From NCBI GenBank assembly GCA_003241895.1, contig QBLY01000025.1:1-34196 (forward strand): 34,196 bases of DNA, in the 5' to 3' direction. This DNA is from Lysobacteraceae bacterium (GTDB lineage Bacteria > Pseudomonadota > Gammaproteobacteria > Xanthomonadales > Xanthomonadaceae). The notes below the pieces were generated by a model. That model worked only from the letters and a program-made list of their open reading frames with translations. It did not search any database and was not told where the DNA came from. Of this stretch, positions 28,715 to 34,196 are shown piece by piece (position 1 is the first letter of the stretch; the number at the start of each line of letters is the position of its first letter). The position numbers and the translations under genes are program-made.

Positions 28715-29844
28715 GGTGCCGGGGACTCCAGCGCCTGGCTGAAATCAGCCAGCAGGTCGTCGGGGTGCTCCAGGCCCACCGAGACGCGCAGCAGGTTCTG
28801 GGCGCTGTGCGGCGTGGCCCCCTCGACCGAGGCGCGATGTTCGACCAGGGTTTCCGGGCCACCCAGCGAGGTGGCGTTGATCGCCAGCTTCAGCGCGCCC
28901 GCCACGCGCAGCGCCGCCTCGCGCCCGCCCTTGAGCTGGAAGCTGAGCATGCCGCCGAAATCCGACATCTGGCGCGCGGCCACGTCGTGGTGCGGGTGCG
29001 AGGCCAGCCCCGGGTAATGCACAACTTCAACCGCGGGATGCGCAGCCAGGCATTGGGCAAGCGCGCGGGCGTTGCGGCAGTGCCAGGCGAGGCGCGCGGG
29101 CAGCGAGCGCGCGCCGCGCAGGATCAGCCAGGCGCTGAACGGCGCCAGGATGTTGCCGGTGACGTGCCGGCGGTGGGCGACGCGCGCATGCAGCTCGTCG
29201 GCCTTGGCGAACACCAGTGCACCGCCCATCACGTCGCTGTGGCCGCCGATGTACTTGGTGGTGGAGTGCATCACCACGTCGGCGCCCAGCGCCAGTGGCC
29301 GCTGCAGGATCGGCGTGGCAAAGGTGTTGTCGGCAACCAGCAGCGCGCCGTGGCTGCGGGCGATGGCCGAAATCGCGGCCAGGTCGGTTACCTCGAGCCG
29401 CGGGTTGGATGGCGTCTCCACCCAGACCAGCCGGGTGGCCGGCTGCAGCGCCGCGCGCACCGCATCGGGGCTGGTCATGTCCACCGCGGTGCCGGTGACG
29501 CCGCGCTCGGGCAGGAACTCGTTGGCCAGGCTGCGCAGGCCGGTGTAGCAGTCGCGGGGGTACAGGAAATGGCTTCCGGCCGGCAGCGATTCGAGCAGGC
29601 AGTTCATCGCCGCCATGCCAGATGCAAAGGCCAGGGCGGCAGCGCCGCCGTCCATCGCGGCCAGCACCGACTCCAGCCGGTCCTGCGTGGGGTTGTGCTC
29701 GCGCTGGTACTCATAGCCGGCGCGGCGTTCGCCCGCGGGGCCGTGCTCGAAGGTCGTGGCCAGGTGGATCGGCGGCGCGATGGCGCCGGTTTCCTTGTCC
29801 GGTTCGCCGCCAGCGTGCACGGCCAGGGTTTCGATGCGGGTCAT
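28711..29844 (-). CDS. Cys/Met metabolism PLP enzyme (cystathionine gamma-synthase/lyase type)
   Basis: A 377-residue PLP enzyme of transsulfuration. The PLP lysine is Lys197 in HSTTKYIGGHSDV. The family signatures PPIHLATTFEHG, NPTQDRLE and ETPSNPRLEVTDL are present, and the length is normal. The sequence cannot by itself separate MetB synthase from gamma-lyase. ATG 29844 overlaps the HAD gene stop as ATGA and GGAG is 9 bases ahead. Its stop overlaps the K+ channel start. Confidence 0.92.
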   Translation of the reverse strand: MTRIETLAVHAGGEPDKETGAIAPPIHLATTFEHGPAGERRAGYEYQREHNPTQDRLESVLAAMDGGAAALAFASGMAAMNCLLESLPAGSHFLYPRDCYTGLRSLANEFLPERGVTGTAVDMTSPDAVRAALQPATRLVWVETPSNPRLEVTDLAAISAIARSHGALLVADNTFATPILQRPLALGADVVMHSTTKYIGGHSDVMGGALVFAKADELHARVAHRRHVTGNILAPFSAWLILRGARSLPARLAWHCRNARALAQCLAAHPAVEVVHYPGLASHPHHDVAARQMSDFGGMLSFQLKGGREAALRVAGALKLAINATSLGGPETLVEHRASVEGATPHSAQNLLRVSVGLEHPDDLLADFSQALESPAP

Positions 29845-30464
29845 GCGGGTAGCTCCAGCAAGCGGTGGGTCTGCAGCGCCGAGCGCAAGCCCGAGCTGCC
29901 CTGGTAATGATGCGCCCGGAGTCCGGCTTTGCGCGCGCCGTTGGCGTTGGCGACCTTGTCGTCGATGAAAAGCGCGTCGGCCGGCGCGACGCCCAGGGCC
30001 GCCAGGCAGTCCAGGAAGATCGCCGGATCAGGCTTTCGGCGGCCGAACTGCGCCGAACAGTACACCCTGCCGCTGAAGAGAGGGAACAGCGGCGGATGAA
30101 TCCGATCGAGATAGTCGCGCAGCAGCAGGCCATTGTTGGTGAGGATGGCCACCTGCGCCCCTTCCGCGGCGGCATGGGCCAGCGCCAGGACTTCCGGGCG
30201 CGGCGACATCGCCTCGGCGCGCGAGGCGATCCAGTCTTCCAGGGTGACCGGTGCGCCCAGCTCGGCCGAAAGCGCGGCCAGGGTGCCGGGCACGTCAAGT
30301 TCGCCGGCATCGGCGGCTTTCTCGATGCCAGCGGCGAACAGGGCGCGGTGCGCGATCTTCGGCGCGATCCCGGTGCGTTCGGACAGGCTGGCCAGCCGTT
30401 TGGCGTGGTCGTACCCCACCAGCACGTCGTCCAGGTCGAACAGCACCAGCGCCGGCCGGCTCAC
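29841..30464 (-). CDS. HAD-superfamily hydrolase
   Basis: A 207-residue phosphatase-type HAD enzyme. Motif I FDLDDVL (nucleophile Asp10, acid/base Asp12), motif II ILTNNG, the lysine region [10 protein letters not shown], and motif [11 protein letters not shown] are in order. The helical cap between motifs I and II is of the small IA kind. GTG 30464 overlaps the hemL stop (GTGA), which fixes the start; the frame stays open upstream only inside hemL. The substrate is unknown. It lies between hemL and the PLP enzyme in a tightly coupled operon. Confidence 0.9.
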   Translation of the reverse strand: MSRPALVLFDLDDVLVGYDHAKRLASLSERTGIAPKIAHRALFAAGIEKAADAGELDVPGTLAALSAELGAPVTLEDWIASRAEAMSPRPEVLALAHAAAEGAQVAILTNNGLLLRDYLDRIHPPLFPLFSGRVYCSAQFGRRKPDPAIFLDCLAALGVAPADALFIDDKVANANGARKAGLRAHHYQGSSGLRSALQTHRLLELPA

Positions 30465-31753
30465 CCGGCGCGGGCCTCTCGGAAGGCTTCGCGCGCCGCT
30501 TCGAAGGTATGCGCGAACTCGGTCTCGCCATGTGCTGCGGAAAGGAAGCCGGCCTCGAACGCCGAGGGCGCGAAGTACACGCCGCGCTTGAGCATGCCGT
30601 GGAAGAAGCGCTTGAAGGCGTTGGCGTCGCTGGCCATCGCGTCGTCGAAGGTTTCCACCTGACGGTCGGTGAAGTACAGGCCGAACATGCCGCAGGTGCG
30701 GGTGGTGGTGACGGCGATGCCGGCGTCGCGCGCGGCCGCTTCGAGGCCGTCGCACAGCACGTGGGTGTTGGCTTCCAGGCGCTCGTGGAAGCCCGGCGCC
30801 TGGATCAGCTCCAGCGTGGCCAGGCCGGCGGCCATCGCCACCGGGTTGCCGCTGAGCGTGCCGGCCTGGTAAATCGGGCCGCTGGGCGCGATCTGCCGCA
30901 TCAGGTCGGCGCGGCCGCCGTAGGCGCCCACCGGCATGCCGCCGCCGATGATCTTGCCGAAGGTGCTCAGGTCGGGCGTGACGCCGTAGCGCGACTGCGC
31001 GCCGCCCAGCGCCACGCGAAAGCCGGTCATCACCTCGTCGAAGATCAGGATCGCGCCGTGCCTGGTGCAAAGATCGCGCAGGTGCTGCAGGTAGCCGTCG
31101 CGCGGCAGGATGCAGTTGGCGTTGCCGACGATGGGCTCGACGATCACCCCGGCGATTTCACTGCCCACCTCGTCGAACAGCTTCGTCGCGGCTTCGAAAT
31201 CGTTGTACGGCAGCGTGAGCGTGAGATCGGCCAGCGCCTTGGGCACGCCCGGCGAATTGGGCAGCCCGAAGGTCAACGCGCCCGAGCCCGCCTTCACCAG
31301 GAAGCTGTCGCCGTGGCCGTGGTAGCAGCCTTCGAACTTGACCAGGAGCGTGCGGCCGGTGGCGCCGCGCGCCAGGCGGATCGCCGAAAGCGTGGCTTCG
31401 GTGCCCGAGTTCACCATGCGCATCATCTGCATGGACGGCACCAGGCGCTGCACGGTTTGCGCCATGGTGACTTCCAGCGCATTGGGCACGCCGAAGCTCA
31501 GGCCGTCGCGCATCGTGCGCGCCACCGCTTCGAGCACCGCAGGGTGCGCGTGGCCGGCAATCATCGGGCCCCAGCTGCCGATGTAGTCCACGTAGCGGTT
31601 GCCGTCCACGTCGATCAGGTAGGCGCCTTCGGCGCGCTTGGCGAAGAACGGCTCGCCGCCCACCGACTTGAACGCCCGCACCGGGGAATTGACGCCGCCC
31701 GGCATGAGGTCGAGCGCGGCGGTGAAGAGCTGGTGGCTGGTGGCGGTGTTCAT
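30461..31753 (-). CDS. hemL: Glutamate-1-semialdehyde 2,1-aminomutase
   Basis: A 430-residue PLP aminotransferase-fold enzyme that converts glutamate-1-semialdehyde to 5-aminolevulinate, the committed precursor of haem. The PLP lysine is Lys267 in [18 protein letters not shown]. Other hallmarks are [37 protein letters not shown] and [16 protein letters not shown]. The start ATG 31753 lies 10 bases after the thiE stop. The stop overlaps the HAD start. Confidence 0.97.
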   Translation of the reverse strand: MNTATSHQLFTAALDLMPGGVNSPVRAFKSVGGEPFFAKRAEGAYLIDVDGNRYVDYIGSWGPMIAGHAHPAVLEAVARTMRDGLSFGVPNALEVTMAQTVQRLVPSMQMMRMVNSGTEATLSAIRLARGATGRTLLVKFEGCYHGHGDSFLVKAGSGALTFGLPNSPGVPKALADLTLTLPYNDFEAATKLFDEVGSEIAGVIVEPIVGNANCILPRDGYLQHLRDLCTRHGAILIFDEVMTGFRVALGGAQSRYGVTPDLSTFGKIIGGGMPVGAYGGRADLMRQIAPSGPIYQAGTLSGNPVAMAAGLATLELIQAPGFHERLEANTHVLCDGLEAAARDAGIAVTTTRTCGMFGLYFTDRQVETFDDAMASDANAFKRFFHGMLKRGVYFAPSAFEAGFLSAAHGETEFAHTFEAAREAFREARAG

Positions 31754-31763
31754 GCGTGGCTAC

Positions 31764-32405
31764 TCAAAAGGAAGGGGTGGCGAAACAATCGCCGATGGCG
31801 CGTGCAGCGGCCGTGGGGTCGGGCGCATCGAACACGCCGCCGATGACGGCGACCAGGTCGGCCCCGGCGGCAATCAGCAAACCTGCATTGTCGGCCGTGA
31901 TGCCGCCGATGGCCACCCGCGGCAGGCCGAACGCGGCGCTGTCCGCCAGCAGCGAAAGCCCGGCGCGGCGCGCCAGGGGCTTGGTGCCCGAGGGGAAGAA
32001 GGCCCCGAAGGCCAGGTAGCTGGCGCCGGCATCGGCAGCGCGGCGGGCGCGTTCCAGGTCGTTGTAGCAGGAGGCGCCCAGCACGGCGCGGGGCCCGAGG
32101 GCGGCGCGCGCCTGGGCGATACCGCCGTCGTCGTCGCCCAGGTGCGCACCGTCGGCTCCCAGGTCCGCCGCCAGCCGCCAATCGTCGTTGATGACCAGGG
32201 CCACGCCGGAGGCGCGGCACAACGACAGCAGGGCATGGGCCTGTTCACGCCGCTTGGCGGCGCTGGCGGCCTTGTTGCGGTACTGCACCAGGGCGGGGCC
32301 CGCAGCCAACACCGCCGCCGTCCGCTGCAGCAGGCGCCGGGTGTCGGGTTCGTCCGGGGTAATCAGGTAAAGGCCGCGGCGCGGCCAGCCAAGCTCGGGG
32401 TTCAT
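31764..32405 (-). CDS. thiE: Thiamine-phosphate synthase
   Basis: A 213-residue TIM-barrel enzyme that joins the HMP pyrimidine and thiazole phosphates to make thiamine phosphate. Motifs are GLYLITPD near the start, LVQYRNK at 39-45, INDDWRLAADLGADGAHLG, GASCYNDLE, AFGAFFPSGTK, AIGGITADN and DLVAVIGGVFDA. ATG 32405 is preferred to the TTG at 32432, which lies inside the likely -10 element. No TPP riboswitch fits in the short leader (about 20 bases). HLGDDD replaces the more usual HLGQxD. It is divergent from rubredoxin. Confidence 0.94.
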   Translation of the reverse strand: MNPELGWPRRGLYLITPDEPDTRRLLQRTAAVLAAGPALVQYRNKAASAAKRREQAHALLSLCRASGVALVINDDWRLAADLGADGAHLGDDDGGIAQARAALGPRAVLGASCYNDLERARRAADAGASYLAFGAFFPSGTKPLARRAGLSLLADSAAFGLPRVAIGGITADNAGLLIAAGADLVAVIGGVFDAPDPTAAARAIGDCFATPSF

Positions 32406-32431
32406 GTCGCCAAGACCTGCAAGATGCAACA

Positions 32432-32437
32432 ATAATA
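32432..32437 (-). promoter_or_regulatory. -10 element of the thiE operon
   Basis: TATTAT on the minus strand lies 26 bases before the thiE ATG. It would give a leader of about 20 bases with an AGGT-type ribosome site. No clear -35 is seen in the 57-base spacer to rubredoxin. Confidence 0.4.
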
Positions 32438-32462
32438 GCTGTCCCTGACCCGCGAGACCCCG

Positions 32463-32651
32463 ATGAGCACGAACACCGCCGCCTACCGCACCTGGATGTG
32501 CGTCGTCTGTGGCTTCATGTATCGCGAGCAGGACGGCCTGCCCGACGAGGGCATCGCACCCGGCACCCGCTGGGAGGACATCCCCGACACCTGGGTGTGC
32601 CCGGACTGCGGCGTCACCAAGGACGACTTCGAGATGGTCCAGACCGGCTGA
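32463..32651 (+). CDS. Rubredoxin
   Basis: A 62-residue one-iron electron carrier. The four iron ligands are Cys13, Cys16, Cys46 and Cys49 in CVVCG and CPDCG, with the typical core YREQDGLPDEGIAPGTRWEDIPDTW between them. The short N-terminal extension STNTAAYRTW and ATG 32463 with GAG upstream are consistent. It is divergent from thiE by 57 bases and converges on the SirB1-like gene with 6 bases between stops. Its partner reductase is not in the window. Confidence 0.96.
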   Translation: MSTNTAAYRTWMCVVCGFMYREQDGLPDEGIAPGTRWEDIPDTWVCPDCGVTKDDFEMVQTG

Positions 32652-32657
32652 GCCGGC

Positions 32658-33512
32658 TCAGTTCATTCGCGACGGCGCCGTGCCCAAGTCGATCAGCGCC
32701 GAGCGCACGGTCTCCAGGTCGTCCGCTTCGGGCAGCAGCTGCAGGTAGCGCGCCAGGTCCTCTCGCGCACCCTTGGTGTAACCCAGTTCGCGATAGGCCA
32801 GGCCGCGCTCGCGCAGCGCTTCGGCGGTGTCGGGTGAGAGCTTGAGCAGCCGGTCGGCGGTCCGCGCCACGCGCGCCCAGTCGCCGCGCTCCTGGTAGAG
32901 GCCCTTGAGGTTGCGCAGCATGCGCATGAGGATCATGCGGTGCGTGGCGGGCGCCAGGATCTGCAGCAGCTGCTGGTCGTCGGGCGGGTGCCCGCCCAGG
33001 TGCGGCGAGGCGCGCTCGCGCAGCTCGTCCGCGCTCACCGGGCGGCCCTTGTTGTAGGGGTCCAGCACCAGGATGCCGTCGTCCACCGGCAGCCGCACCA
33101 GGAAATGGCCCGGGAAGGAAATGCCGTCCAGCGGCATGCCCAGTCGCCGCGTCACTTCGATCTGGATCACCGCCAGGGAAATGGGAATGCCCAGCTTGCG
33201 ATCGACGACGTCGTTCATGTAGCTGTTGCGTGGGTCATCGTACTGGGCGTCGTTGCCCGCGTAGCCCACTTCCTCGAACAGGTATTTGTTGATTGCCGTC
33301 AGGCGCGCCGGCAGGTCGATGTCGCGGTCGAGCTGCGGTCGCAGGGCGGAGGCATACGTGTCCACCTGGTCCCAGTAGCGCGACGGATCCAGGTCGGGGT
33401 ACTCGTCGCGCGCAATCAGCAGCGCCGTGCCCAGCAGGGGCAGTTCGTCGTCGCCAAGCTTGGCGAGCGTGTTCCAGTCGGGCAGCAGCATGGGATCGGT
33501 CATGGACATCAT
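32658..33512 (-). CDS. SirB1-family transglutaminase-like/TPR protein
   Basis: A 284-residue protein. The N-terminal transglutaminase-like region (about 35-185) has NKYLFEEVGYAGN, RNSYMNDVVDRKLGIPISL and FPGHFLVRL, the SirB1/YchA signature. The C-terminal part (about 195-265) resembles TPR units (GDWARVARTADRLLKLSPDTAEALRERGLAY). The function is not established for the family. ATG 33512 has AAGGGG 6 bases ahead; the next codon is also ATG. It lies 22 bases downstream of the DUF192 gene and is likely co-transcribed. Confidence 0.9.
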   Translation of the reverse strand: MMSMTDPMLLPDWNTLAKLGDDELPLLGTALLIARDEYPDLDPSRYWDQVDTYASALRPQLDRDIDLPARLTAINKYLFEEVGYAGNDAQYDDPRNSYMNDVVDRKLGIPISLAVIQIEVTRRLGMPLDGISFPGHFLVRLPVDDGILVLDPYNKGRPVSADELRERASPHLGGHPPDDQQLLQILAPATHRMILMRMLRNLKGLYQERGDWARVARTADRLLKLSPDTAEALRERGLAYRELGYTKGAREDLARYLQLLPEADDLETVRSALIDLGTAPSRMN

Positions 33513-33534
33513 GTGGTCCCCTTCTGGTCGTGAA

Positions 33535-33996
33535 TCAAGGCTTGCCGCGTTCTGCGATCCCCGGTCCGAACACCAGTTCGTCGCCCTTGGCGACGCCCAG
33601 GCGGCTGGCTTCGCCGGCGTTGAGCTCCAGTACGTAAAGGGCGGGCCCGGAGCTGGGGTAGGGCGGGCACCGGTCGCCCAGCGAGCAGGACGGGACGCCC
33701 CGGCTCACCGACACCAGCCGCCGCTGGCTGTCGAAATAGAAGATGTCGAGCGGGATGCGGGTGTTCTTCATCCAGTACGCCTGGCGTTCCTCGATGTCGT
33801 GCAGGAACAGCATGCCGGTGCCGTCGGCCAGTTGGTCGCGGAACATCAGGCCGCGATTGCGCTCGGGGCCGTCGTCGGCAACCTCCACCGAGAAGCGCTG
33901 GCCCCGCAGCTCCACCCAGGGCGAGCCCCCCGAGGCGCAGCCCGGCAGGGACGCCAGCAGCAGCAAAGCGATCAGCGCAAGGCGCAAACAGCGCAT
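33535..33996 (-). CDS. DUF192-family lipoprotein
   Basis: A 153-residue exported protein with a lipobox LPGC (Cys20). The DUF192 domain follows: ERNRGLMFRDQLADGTGMLF, AYWMKNTRIPLDIFYFD and VLELNAGEASRLGVAKGDEL. The function is unknown across the family. ATG 33996 has GGAG 6 bases ahead. An additional Cys pair (PSCSLGDRCPPYP) sits in a loop. It heads a short minus-strand unit with the SirB1-like gene. Confidence 0.9.
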   Translation of the reverse strand: MRCLRLALIALLLLASLPGCASGGSPWVELRGQRFSVEVADDGPERNRGLMFRDQLADGTGMLFLHDIEERQAYWMKNTRIPLDIFYFDSQRRLVSVSRGVPSCSLGDRCPPYPSSGPALYVLELNAGEASRLGVAKGDELVFGPGIAERGKP

Positions 33997-34161
33997 TTGT
34001 GGCTCCGGTAAGGCTTCCCTCGAAGGTCGGTGATGCCCGTCCCCGGTGTCAAGCGAAGAAAGGCCTTTTCATTCGGCGCGGGTACGGCTATTCTTCGCGG
34101 CCCTTCACCCCACCGGCCATGCCGGGACGGCGGAGGGGCAAAAAAAGGGCGAAACGCGGTA

Positions 34162-34189
34162 TTGACGTCCTTGGAAATTGCCCTATAAT
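34162..34189 (+). promoter_or_regulatory. Strong sigma70-type promoter reading out of the right edge
   Basis: TTGACG at 34162-34167 and a perfect TATAAT at 34184-34189 are separated by 16 bases. GTGCGGC follows. This is the best promoter match in the window and points at a gene just beyond it, perhaps a stable RNA or a highly expressed gene. The other bases of 33997-34161 show no convincing gene. Confidence 0.8.
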
Positions 34190-34196
34190 GTGCGGC

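Noticed and set aside
32406-32462. TPP riboswitch upstream of thiE
   Set aside because: The spacer is only 57 bases and the -10 lies 26 bases from the ATG, which leaves no room for the aptamer.
34047-34052. Promoter for the DUF192 gene from a minus-strand TTGACA
   Set aside because: No -10 element is present 16-18 bases downstream (CGACCT).
34032-34187. 51-residue plus-strand open frame MPVPGVKRRK...
   Set aside because: It ends inside the TATAAT of the promoter, has no Shine-Dalgarno and shows no family resemblance.

Overview
The window is GC-rich chromosomal DNA with closely packed genes. Its content and gene order point to a gammaproteobacterium of the Xanthomonadaceae/Lysobacteraceae (Luteimonas, Lysobacter or Pseudoxanthomonas-like). 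The pointers are a short adenylate kinase beside a pyrophosphate-dependent phosphofructokinase, a proton-pumping pyrophosphatase, a rubredoxin-thiE-hemL junction and a complete type II secretion locus. This assignment is inferred from gene content; no rRNA or tRNA gene is visible.

Region by region: (1) 1-5.6 kb, minus strand: the start of an unidentified small protein running off the left edge, an exported class C beta-lactamase-like hydrolase, then pfp followed by hppA, a pyrophosphate-based energy module ending at a clear intrinsic terminator. (2) 5.57-8.67 kb, plus strand: adk, an unknown membrane protein, mpl (murein tripeptide recycling) and a LON-substrate-binding-domain protein, probably one operon. 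(3) 8.7-12.8 kb: a large DedA/PAP2/LssY-type membrane protein (minus, apparently leaderless), divergent from an HSDL2-like SDR and glyoxalase I (plus), then a Crp/Fnr-family regulator (minus). (4) 12.9-23.7 kb: the whole type II secretion apparatus as two divergent operons, gspGHIJKLMN on minus and gspCDEF on plus, sharing a 174-bp promoter region. Almost every junction is a stop/start overlap. (5) 23.66-24.41 kb: a gene-free block bounded by 16-bp direct repeats and holding two long inverted repeats. (6) 24.4-27.6 kb, minus: a lipoprotein with Ig-like repeats and an ice-binding-type (DUF3494) domain, followed by an OmpA-family protein. (7) 27.9-32.4 kb, minus: thiE-hemL-HAD-Cys/Met PLP enzyme-voltage-gated K+ channel, joined by 4-bp overlaps. 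(8) 32.46 kb to the end: rubredoxin (plus), a SirB1/transglutaminase-like TPR protein and a DUF192 lipoprotein (minus), then a strong sigma70-type promoter firing out of the right edge.

Most genes are recognisable housekeeping or envelope genes. The items most worth a second look are the structured intergenic block after gspF, the ice-binding-domain lipoprotein coupled to OmpA, the PAP2 domain lacking two canonical catalytic motifs, and the divergently split secretion locus with a short, PDZ-less GspC. I found no CRISPR array, prophage, transposase or obvious defence system.
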